This document shows, piece after piece, positions 1-6,940 of a stretch of 50,088 nt of DNA (position 1 is its first letter; every line of letters starts with the position of its first letter). The stretch covers positions 1 to 50,088 of the forward strand of contig JANYCY010000001.1 of assembly GCA_025360045.1 (NCBI GenBank), given 5' to 3'. The translations under genes and the position numbers were made by a program. Below the pieces are notes generated by a model that was not told the DNA's origin, made no database searches, and saw nothing but the letters and a program-made list of their open reading frames with translations. This DNA comes from Janthinobacterium sp. (lineage in GTDB: Bacteria; Pseudomonadota; Gammaproteobacteria; Burkholderiales; Chitinibacteraceae).

Positions 1-69
1 AATAACGAGCCATTCGACAACACGCGCTTCTATGCAATGCCGAGTAAAAATACGGAAGTTTTAGTCTAA
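1..69 (+). CDS. C-terminal tail of an upstream gene (partial)
   Basis: Frame 1 is open from the first base to a TAA at 67-69, giving a 22-residue tail that ends ...SKNTEVLV. The start lies outside the window. The tail is hydrophilic and matches no family I recognise. It could also be a chance open frame, since 22 codons without a stop is weak evidence. Confidence 0.35.
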   Translation, partial: NNEPFDNTRFYAMPSKNTEVLV

Positions 70-152
70 AAAGGCTTGACTTTGAACAGAGTATCTACAA
101 AACCTACCCAAGATGGACACCAGCCCATCGTAATAGCAGCATGAGCGTATGA

Positions 153-170
153 TTAATATCATGATATTAA
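153..170. promoter_or_regulatory. Perfect 18-bp palindrome upstream of the sirtuin gene (candidate operator)
   Basis: The sequence ttaatatcatgatattaa is a perfect inverted repeat. It ends 22 bp before the sirtuin start codon, and a GGAG ribosome binding site (181-184) lies between them. The length and symmetry suit binding of a dimeric regulator, but no specific factor is recognised. A chance AT-rich palindrome is possible. Confidence 0.35.
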
Positions 171-192
171 GAGCCAAATTGGAGCGAATGCG

Positions 193-885
193 ATGATTTA
201 TATTTTTACCGGTGCGGGAATGGCGGCGGATTCGGGTTTGCCTACTTTTAGGGATACCGGCGGGCTTTGGGAGAATTATGATATTAATCAGGTATGTAAT
301 TTTCCCCGATTTATTAAAGAGCAGAATATTCGTGATTTAACGTTTCAGTTTTATAACGAGCGTAAATTGCAATATGCCGTGGCAAAACCTCATGCCGGCT
401 ATTTAGCTATTGCAAAATTACAGCAACAACAGTCAGTTAAAGTGATTACCACCAATATTGATTTATTGCATGAAGCGGCGGGAACCGCTGATGTATTGCA
501 TTTGCATGGCAGGGTGGATCAGATGTCTTGTGCTCGGTGTTATCACTATTGGGATATTGCTGATCATGTATTCGAACCGAGTGAATGCGCGGCTTGCTGC
601 AGCGTAATGGTAAAGCCCGGCATTGTATTTTTTGGTGAAATGGCACCGGAATATGAGGCTTTACACTGGCTGATTGAAGATTTAAAAAGCTCGGATACTT
701 TTGTGATTGTGGGTACCAGCCTGAATGTGGTGAACCCAATTGCGATGATTCGATCTGCCGGAAAACACCCGCAGATTATTTTTATTGATAAAAATATCCC
801 TGCTGCTGCCAAAGTAAGGGGTGTGATTGGGATGGAAGATACAGCTGAAGCGGGCTTATTAAAGTGGATGGATTCAATGCAATGA
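193..885 (+). CDS. cobB: NAD-dependent protein deacylase, sirtuin (CobB-like)
   Basis: A 230-residue sirtuin that uses NAD+ to remove acyl groups from protein lysines in the cytoplasm. Visible motifs are the NAD-binding GAG...SGLPTFRD near residues 7-21, TTNIDLLH at 86-93, the catalytic His105 in HLHG, a zinc-binding pair of Cys pairs (C113/C116 and C132/C135) and GTSLNVVNP near 174. Tyr54 and Arg57 form the Y-x-x-R pair that in CobB and SIRT5 binds acidic acyl groups, so desuccinylase/demalonylase activity is likely in addition to deacetylation. A GGAG ribosome binding site lies 8 bp before the ATG. The gene stands alone between an AT-rich upstream palindrome and the TonB receptor gene. The family assignment is firm; the acyl preference is inferred. 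Confidence 0.93.
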   Translation: MIYIFTGAGMAADSGLPTFRDTGGLWENYDINQVCNFPRFIKEQNIRDLTFQFYNERKLQYAVAKPHAGYLAIAKLQQQQSVKVITTNIDLLHEAAGTADVLHLHGRVDQMSCARCYHYWDIADHVFEPSECAACCSVMVKPGIVFFGEMAPEYEALHWLIEDLKSSDTFVIVGTSLNVVNPIAMIRSAGKHPQIIFIDKNIPAAAKVRGVIGMEDTAEAGLLKWMDSMQ

Positions 886-930
886 CTTATTTATTGCAGG
901 CTTGAATTACGGTACTGAATCATTTATGTA

Positions 931-951
931 TATTTATATGCGATATAAATA
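931..951. promoter_or_regulatory. AT-rich palindrome upstream of the TonB-dependent receptor (candidate operator)
   Basis: Two 9-bp arms, tatttatat and atataaata, flank a central gcg and form an exact inverted repeat about 57 bp before the receptor start codon. The position and AT-richness suit a metal-responsive repressor site overlapping a promoter. The sequence is not a good match to the classical Fur box, so no regulator is named. Confidence 0.35.
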
Positions 952-1007
952 CAATATTGTGTTGATTACCGTGGCATAGTACGGCAATTCATTTTTATAT
1001 TTCTACT

Positions 1008-3179
1008 ATGCCTCTTCGCGCCTATATCTATTTTCTTCCTGTGTTTTTGATTGCCTGTACTGCGATGGCTGAAGAACGCTTAGGGCTGGATGAACCTGCC
1101 AGTCCTTCTGCTTCAGTAAATAAAGTACAGCGGGTTGAAGTGCTTGGTCATAAAGACGATAGGCGTAGTTCCACCGCAACAAAAACCGTTATTTTAGAGG
1201 CAGATATCGTGCGTTATGGCGATAGCAGCCTGGTGGATGTTTTAAAGCGCGTACCAGGAATTAGCGTGCGTGGCGTGCAGGGCAAGGGCGGCGAGGTGCG
1301 GATGCGCGGCCTTGGCAGTGGCTACACGCAGGTGATGCTTAATGGCGAGCGCGCCCCTCCCGGGTTTTCTTTAGATTCTATTTCCCCTGAATTAATCGAG
1401 CGTATCGAAGTGGCCCGTGCTGCCACTGCGGATGCCAGCACGCAGGCGATTGCCGGCTCGATTAATATCATCTTAAAAAGAAAAGTGGATCTGTCCCGCC
1501 GGGATATCAAGCTGGCCGCTTCCAGCGATGGTGGCGAGCCTGGCCTTGGTATTGATGGTCTTTTTTCAGATCGTGATGGTGATTTCTCTTATACGATTTC
1601 TGGTGGAATTGGCCGCAGTAAAAATGTAGATTTATCCCAAGTGGATCAAGATGAGCTGAATGCGGCTGGCCAGTTGCGCCTAGCACGAGTGACCAGTAAA
1701 AGAGACTTTGGGCAAAGCGACCGGCTTAATCTTGCGCCAAGGCTGATGTGGGATTTGGGCCATGGTGACAGCATTAATCTTGAGAGTTTATTGCGTCTGC
1801 AGCACTCTGAAGGCGGAGGGGAAGAGCTCAGGTTGACTAGCTTGGGAGAGCAGCCCCCTTTGGTTCGGGACTTTACCCGCAGCATTTCAGACAGTACCCA
1901 ATTCAGAAGCAAACTGAGTATCTTGCATCAGCTTGCGAGCGGAGCCAAGCTTGATCTCAAGCTGGGTGCCACATATAACCGGCGAGAATCAGATAGCCAG
2001 CTTGAAGGTTTTGACGCAAAAGATTTGCCTGCGCTTAGCCGCAATATCAACTCGCTGGCCAGTGATTACGGCCTTAGCCTGAGTGGTAAATATTTAAATG
2101 CCTATATTGAGGGCCATTCTTTTGTTACCGGCTGGGAGGGTGAATATAATTGGCGCGCCGAGGATAGGCTTAGGCAGGAAATAGCCTATGGCAAACCCAG
2201 TGTTTATCGGGATGATTCATATACCGCCAAGGTAGAGCGTCTTGCTGTATTTGCTCAGGATGAATGGGAGATCTTGCCGCAATGGTCGCTCTATATGGGC
2301 TTGCGTTGGGAAGGGATTGCTACGCAAAGCGAGGGCAATAGCCTGGATGACGTGGCTAATCGCTCTACTGTGCTTAGTCCTATTTTGCAAACGCTATGGA
2401 AATTCACGGAGAAAGATCAGCTGAGATTTGCGCTGAGCCGTACCTATAAAGCGCCCAATACCCGCGATTTAATTCCACGGCGTAATGTGGCCAATGATAA
2501 TAGCGCTACCACGCCAGATACTAAGGGTAATCCGGATTTACGCCCTGAATTAGCTTGGGGCGCTGATCTGGCCATTGAGCATTATCTGGAAAAAGGCGGG
2601 GTGCTCAGTGCCAGTATTTATGCACGCCAAATTGATGATGTGATATTGCCATCTCTCATGCAAATAAATGGCCTGTGGGTTTCCCAACCCTTTAATCAGG
2701 GCCGAGCTCTGTTGCGTGGTTTAGAATTAGAAGCCAAATTTAATTTAAAACAGTATTGGCCCGATGCACCTGCTTTAGATATTCGGGCTAATGTGGCTGC
2801 CAATTGGTCGGAAGTCGAATCAATAGCAGGCCCAGATAATCGCTTGGATCAACAAACGCCAATCAGTGCTAATTTTGGTGTGGATTATAAATGGCCGGGT
2901 GATGCGCTGACTTTAGGTGGCAATTATAATTTTCAAAGTGCGGCGACGACTCGGCTTTCTCATACCCAAACTGCAATCAACCCAGCCAAACGCACGCTCG
3001 ATATCTATGGCTTATGGAAAATCAGCCCAGCAATGCAATTGCGTATTTCATTTGCCAATATATTGGCTGAAGAGCATATCGCCGAATCTGCTTATACGGA
3101 TCAAAACGGAACTCGCCAGCAAACCACCACTAGCCAAAGCGAGATGACGGCGAGGGCGGTTTTAGAAATGCGTTTATAA
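1008..3179 (+). CDS. TonB-dependent outer membrane receptor
   Basis: A 723-residue outer membrane receptor, probably for a siderophore or other iron/metal chelate. Residues 1-21 look like a signal peptide ending ACTAMA. A plug domain follows at about 45-160, with the typical VPGISVRG and MRGLGSGYTQVMLNGERAP stretches and IERIEVARA...AGSINIILK at its end. The rest is alternating beta-strand sequence of a 22-strand barrel. The last residue is Leu rather than the usual Phe. The start is the first ATG of the frame, without a clear Shine-Dalgarno sequence. The ligand cannot be read from sequence. A PepSY-type membrane protein two genes downstream on the opposite strand is a common companion of siderophore receptors. 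Confidence 0.9.
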   Translation: MPLRAYIYFLPVFLIACTAMAEERLGLDEPASPSASVNKVQRVEVLGHKDDRRSSTATKTVILEADIVRYGDSSLVDVLKRVPGISVRGVQGKGGEVRMRGLGSGYTQVMLNGERAPPGFSLDSISPELIERIEVARAATADASTQAIAGSINIILKRKVDLSRRDIKLAASSDGGEPGLGIDGLFSDRDGDFSYTISGGIGRSKNVDLSQVDQDELNAAGQLRLARVTSKRDFGQSDRLNLAPRLMWDLGHGDSINLESLLRLQHSEGGGEELRLTSLGEQPPLVRDFTRSISDSTQFRSKLSILHQLASGAKLDLKLGATYNRRESDSQLEGFDAKDLPALSRNINSLASDYGLSLSGKYLNAYIEGHSFVTGWEGEYNWRAEDRLRQEIAYGKPSVYRDDSYTAKVERLAVFAQDEWEILPQWSLYMGLRWEGIATQSEGNSLDDVANRSTVLSPILQTLWKFTEKDQLRFALSRTYKAPNTRDLIPRRNVANDNSATTPDTKGNPDLRPELAWGADLAIEHYLEKGGVLSASIYARQIDDVILPSLMQINGLWVSQPFNQGRALLRGLELEAKFNLKQYWPDAPALDIRANVAANWSEVESIAGPDNRLDQQTPISANFGVDYKWPGDALTLGGNYNFQSAATTRLSHTQTAINPAKRTLDIYGLWKISPAMQLRISFANILAEEHIAESAYTDQNGTRQQTTTSQSEMTARAVLEMRL

Positions 3180-3218
3180 GAATGCCGCCCATCCAATCCC
3201 CTGCCCCCAGAGAATCGT

Positions 3219-4574
3219 ATGCCCCAGCTTGAAACTTCCCAAGTCGCACCGCAAGCAGTGAGCTTTTGGCAGGCTTTTTTATTCTGGCTGAAATTAGGTT
3301 TGATTAGTTTTGGTGGGCCTGCGGGGCAGATTTCTATCATGCACCAAGAGCTGGTAGAGCGGCGGCGCTGGATTTCTGAGCGGCGATTTTTGCATGCGCT
3401 GAACTACTGCATGCTGCTGCCCGGCCCCGAAGCGCAGCAGTTGGCGACGTATATTGGCTGGCTGATGCACAAAACCAAAGGAGGCATCGCTGCGGGTGTG
3501 CTGTTCGTTTTACCTTCCTTATTTATTCTGATTGCGCTTTCTTGGGTGTATATCGCTTTTGGCAATCTGCCCTTGGTGGCGGGATTGTTTTACGGGATTA
3601 AGCCTGCGGTTACGGCGATTGTGCTGCAAGCCGCGCATCGCATTGGCTCTCGTGCGCTGAAAAACAATACGCTGTGGGCGATTGCCGCCGCATCTTTTAT
3701 TGCCATATTTGCTTTAAAACTGCCTTTTCCTGTGATTGTGGCGGTGGCAGCTTTAGTCGGCTATATCTGCGGGCGTATGGCGCCTGAGCAATTCAGCATG
3801 GGCGGTGGCCACGGCAAGGTTGATGTATCTTTTGGCCCCGCGCTGATTGATGACGACACGCCAACGCCAGAACACGCACGTTTTACTTGGGCAGGCTTCA
3901 TCAAAATCGCCATCGTGGGCCTGCTGCTCTGGCTGATTCCTATGGGGCTGTTACTGGCGAGTTACGGCTGGGAGCATACCTTTACGCAAATGGCTTGGTT
4001 CTTTAGCAAGGCAGCCTTGCTGACCTTTGGTGGAGCGTATGCCGTGCTGCCCTATGTATATCAGGGCGCGGTGGATCATTATGGCTGGTTGATGCCGGTG
4101 CAAATGATCGATGGTTTGGCGTTGGGTGAAACGACCCCCGGCCCCTTGATTATGGTAGTGGCTTTTGTGGGCTTTATTGGCGGCTACAGCAAGGGATTAT
4201 TCGGGCCGGATAGCCTGTTTTGGGCAGGAGCGGCTGCGGCCACTTTGGTCACATGGTTTACTTTTTTGCCTTCGTTTATTTTTATTCTGGCCGGTGGCCC
4301 TATGGTGGAATCTACGCATAACGATCTGAAATTCACCGCGCCACTCACCGCCATTACTGCCGCCGTAGTTGGGGTGATTTTAAACCTAGCGCTGTTTTTT
4401 AGTTATCACGTTTTATGGCCTCGGGGTTTTGCTGTTTATTTTGATTGGATCTCGGCGCTGATCGCACTGGCTGCTGCACTGGCTTTGTTCCGATATAAAA
4501 TATCGGTGATTCATGTGATTACGGCGTGTGCTTTGCTGGGCTTGGTTTTAAAGTCTCTGCCGTTTGGGGGGTAA
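3219..4574 (+). CDS. chrA: Chromate transporter, ChrA family
   Basis: A 451-residue inner membrane protein of the CHR family, which exports chromate and lowers its toxicity. It contains two homologous halves: residues about 15-195, with the family signature FGGPAGQ and a HQELVERRRWISE stretch, and residues about 225-445, with TFGGAYAVLPYVYQ and LGETTPGP. Ten or more hydrophobic segments are visible. The length matches bidomain (long-chain) ChrA proteins. It starts 39 bp after the TonB receptor and could be co-transcribed with it, although no functional link is obvious. No ChrB-like regulator is nearby, so physiological chromate transport is inferred from family alone. Confidence 0.9.
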   Translation: MPQLETSQVAPQAVSFWQAFLFWLKLGLISFGGPAGQISIMHQELVERRRWISERRFLHALNYCMLLPGPEAQQLATYIGWLMHKTKGGIAAGVLFVLPSLFILIALSWVYIAFGNLPLVAGLFYGIKPAVTAIVLQAAHRIGSRALKNNTLWAIAAASFIAIFALKLPFPVIVAVAALVGYICGRMAPEQFSMGGGHGKVDVSFGPALIDDDTPTPEHARFTWAGFIKIAIVGLLLWLIPMGLLLASYGWEHTFTQMAWFFSKAALLTFGGAYAVLPYVYQGAVDHYGWLMPVQMIDGLALGETTPGPLIMVVAFVGFIGGYSKGLFGPDSLFWAGAAAATLVTWFTFLPSFIFILAGGPMVESTHNDLKFTAPLTAITAAVVGVILNLALFFSYHVLWPRGFAVYFDWISALIALAAALALFRYKISVIHVITACALLGLVLKSLPFGG

Positions 4575-4595
4575 GCCAGCGAAGATAAAAACGTG

Positions 4596-4712
4596 TGCCC
4601 ACGAAAAGCACAAAAGACTCGGAGAAAACTGAACCGCAACATAAACCATTTTGGTTTTCTCCGTGAAACTCCGTGTTCTCTGTGTCCTCCGTGGTTCAAG
4701 ATTTGGGTTTTA
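4596..4712. repeat. Dispersed palindromic repeat, CACAGAG family (copy 1)
   Basis: The left arm has gcacaaaagactcggagaaaac and the right arm ttttctccgtgaaactccgtg, followed by tctctgtgtcctccgtggttc. This is a degenerate inverted repeat between the convergent chrA and PepSY genes. It belongs to the same family as repeats near 6.7, 11.0, 29.0 and 33.5 kb. It may act as a bidirectional transcription stop, but it lacks a clean T-tract. Confidence 0.75.
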
Positions 4713-4729
4713 GCTTTGTGCTATGTGGC

Positions 4730-5464
4730 TTACACCCGAGCTGAAGTTTTTGATATTTTCTTCCTTCGCCAGCTCCGCCTGATTGCAAAAAAGCTTAGTG
4801 CAAAGCCGGTAATGGTCAACCCCATGGCGGCGATGGAGGTGCCGCGTAAGAGGCTGTTGTTAAAATCCTCGCCCTCGCTGTAATCCATCACATGTAAACG
4901 CCAGAAAAAATCGTAAATGACCCATGCTTCATTGCGGGCAGCCAATAGCTCGCCGCTCTGGCCGTCAAAGTAAAAACGGCTTTGCAGCGCATCATCAAAT
5001 CGTGCCACCCAAACATTTTGGCGGGCAGAAAATTCATGCACCATGCCAAGGCGGCGGGGGGCTTCTTTGATTTTGATGACTTCAGCTAATTTGCCTTCGC
5101 CCTTATAGATACTGTTGGCAAACTGGCTAATATTGCTGGCATTGGCTGTTAAGACTGTTCCACCTGCTGCACTGAAAAGCAGCTCTTCTTTTTCAAAACG
5201 TAGCTTAAGTGCTGGGCCAGTGGCTGTGGCAATGCTTTGCACACCGAGCAAAGCGCCTTTATCTGTGGGCATGGGGCCGATCTGGGCCGCCCAATTAGCA
5301 GGTAGCGGCTGGCGTGGTTTTTCCATCACTTCGCCGCATTTAATCCAATCCTGAAAAGGCAGCCAGGCAAACAGCAGCCCGCCCAGTATCCATGCCAAAA
5401 CCTGAAATGCCACCAGATAGCCTATCCAGCGATGCCAGCGAAAAAATTGTGCGGTGAGTGTCAT
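4730..5464 (-). CDS. PepSY-domain membrane protein
   Basis: A 244-residue membrane protein. There is one hydrophobic segment near residues 10-35 after an RWHRWIGYLVAFQ motif, a soluble periplasmic-looking region at about 40-205, and a C-terminal membrane segment near 210-230 followed by a basic tail. The RWHRW start and the late WRLHVMDY stretch are typical of PepSY-associated transmembrane proteins, some of which act as inner-membrane reductases or helpers of iron-siderophore uptake. The gene converges on chrA, with a palindromic repeat between them. Its closeness to a TonB receptor fits a role in metal uptake, but this is inference. Confidence 0.75.
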   Translation of the reverse strand: MTLTAQFFRWHRWIGYLVAFQVLAWILGGLLFAWLPFQDWIKCGEVMEKPRQPLPANWAAQIGPMPTDKGALLGVQSIATATGPALKLRFEKEELLFSAAGGTVLTANASNISQFANSIYKGEGKLAEVIKIKEAPRRLGMVHEFSARQNVWVARFDDALQSRFYFDGQSGELLAARNEAWVIYDFFWRLHVMDYSEGEDFNNSLLRGTSIAAMGLTITGFALSFFAIRRSWRRKKISKTSARV

Positions 5465-5493
5465 TCTGTATTTTTGAATCCAGAGTTAGTTTT

Positions 5494-6654
5494 TTATAAA
5501 ACAGCTAAAGCGTGCTCCAGCCAGTGAAAGCCAATTTTTTCTTGCTCTAATCTGAGATTATTTTCAATTCGATTGTTTTTTAAGTCAGCAAATAATGCCG
5601 CTTCCACCTGATTAAGCCTTGTCAGGCTGGCATGGCTGGGTTTTTCTTCTATTCCCCATTGGTTTTTAAACTGCAGCAGGGTGATTTTATCCATAAGTAA
5701 GGAGTGGGCCTGAGGAAAATAGCTGCGTAGCTGATCCAAAATCGCAAAGCCATGGGTATCGATATCGCCCCAGTAATGGATTTGGCAAGTGTGTAGCCAC
5801 TTTGCTTGCGCCAGCATGTCAAAGCCATAGCCTGAGCCAAAGATCACCATGCTGTGGGGATGCTTGGGGAAGGCGAGAAAATTGATCTCATTTTCGGTGA
5901 TAAAGACCCTGCTTACCTTGCAAGCGAGTAGAGCAAAGCTGGCTGCATCAAGGGTGATATCGGCATCATCCGCCAGTACGGCGTAAGTAGCGTCGAGAAT
6001 CCGAAAGCGCACACGCTGTGGTTTATCGCAAAAGCCATAGCGCTGAGCGAATTGGGCCACGCCACTTGCTGCCGTGTTGATGGCATCCGCTGGCAGGGCT
6101 AAATCGAGTAATTCGGTCAATACGCCACGATGTGATTCGATCAATTTGCTGTGAACATCCGGCAGATCGACTTGGCGTAGATAAATTCCGGGGCGAGGGT
6201 GGCTTTGCAGCCAAGCCACAATGGCGAGCAGCTTTGGCCATTCGTCGGCTAGCTCGAGCGCACGCAAGGGCCGCTTGGCCAGCCAAGGATGAAGCTTTTG
6301 ATCTTGCGTTACAGTAAGCAGCTGCTTAAACCTTGCCGCCTCAGCGCTTTTGGCTATCAATGCCAAAGCGTCTTCTAGCGTATCGACCCATACTTGATCG
6401 GGCAGGCTATTGCTACCCAGCGTGCGATGATTGATTTCCCGCATGACAAGTCGGCAATGGCGCATGGTTTTTAGCTCGCTGATCCAAGCTCTTGCCGCAT
6501 CGAAATGATTGGATAGCTCAGCCGAAGTCGGGCCTTTAAGCTGCAAGCGTTTAGGAGGCAGCGGCTCGCCGCTGACTAAACTAGCCAATATCTCGCCCCT
6601 ATCCCAAAGCTTTTTAACTTGGGCACGTAGGTTAGCGGGGGAGGTCCAGATCAT
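5494..6654 (-). CDS. jetD: Wadjet anti-plasmid system nuclease subunit JetD
   Basis: The nuclease of the Wadjet system, which cuts small circular DNA after loop extrusion by the JetABC condensin-like complex. The protein has an N-terminal DUF3322-type region and a C-terminal TOPRIM (DUF2220) domain. The TOPRIM acidic residues are visible as Glu254 in FITENEINFL and Asp297/Asp299 in YWGDIDTHG. I chose the ATG at 6654 (386 residues), because the 26 codons upstream in the longer open frame are translated palindromic repeat (CSLCSSRSLCLQ). No strong Shine-Dalgarno sequence is seen. It is separated from jetC by about 285 bp of nested repeats, so it may be less tightly co-expressed than in compact jet operons. 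Confidence 0.9.
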   Translation of the reverse strand: MIWTSPANLRAQVKKLWDRGEILASLVSGEPLPPKRLQLKGPTSAELSNHFDAARAWISELKTMRHCRLVMREINHRTLGSNSLPDQVWVDTLEDALALIAKSAEAARFKQLLTVTQDQKLHPWLAKRPLRALELADEWPKLLAIVAWLQSHPRPGIYLRQVDLPDVHSKLIESHRGVLTELLDLALPADAINTAASGVAQFAQRYGFCDKPQRVRFRILDATYAVLADDADITLDAASFALLACKVSRVFITENEINFLAFPKHPHSMVIFGSGYGFDMLAQAKWLHTCQIHYWGDIDTHGFAILDQLRSYFPQAHSLLMDKITLLQFKNQWGIEEKPSHASLTRLNQVEAALFADLKNNRIENNLRLEQEKIGFHWLEHALAVL

Positions 6655-6684
6655 TTGTCGTTGCTCATGGTGTGGAGAAAAGTT

Positions 6685-6919
6685 CTGTAGACACAGAGAT
6701 CGGGAAGAACACAGAGAGCACAGAGAAAACAATGCTAAGGACTTGGCTCTTAATTTATGTCCAAATTTTGAAGTTTCGTCATTCCCGCATGGTTTTGGCG
6801 GGAATCCAGCAGTGCGGCTGGATCCCCGATAAATACACTCGGGGATGATGATTTAATCTGAACTTACTTAGGCTTTTCTCCGTGTGCTCTGTGTTCTCTA
6901 TGCCCTCTGTGTCCACAGG
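6685..6919. repeat. CACAGAG-family palindromic repeat interrupted by an ATTCCC-type repeat (copy 2)
   Basis: The left arm (6685-6730) carries gacacagag and agagcacagagaaaac; the right arm (about 6872-6919) carries ttttctccgtgtgctctgtg and ccctctgtgtccacagg. The two arms are complementary but lie about 140 bp apart because a second repeat type (6778-6850) sits between them. The element fills the gap between jetC and jetD. Confidence 0.75.
6778..6850. repeat. ATTCCC...GGGAAT repeat (copy 1, nested)
   Basis: The sequence gtcattcccgcatgg, then ttggcgggaatccagcag, gctggatccccgat and cactcggggatgatg, forms two small hairpins (ATTCCCGC/GCGGGAAT and ATCCCCGA/TCGGGGAT). The same unit occurs at 13551 and 33604. 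It resembles the ATTCCC...GGGAAT repeats (dRS3-like) known from Neisseria, with a longer loop. It is inserted inside the CACAGAG palindrome. Confidence 0.75.
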
Positions 6920-6940
6920 TTTTTTTAAGGCAGCCAGATC

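Noticed and set aside
6655-6732. N-terminal extension of JetD (26 residues)
   Set aside because: These codons are translated palindromic repeat (Cys/Ser/Leu-rich), whereas the sequence from the ATG at 6654 matches the family start.
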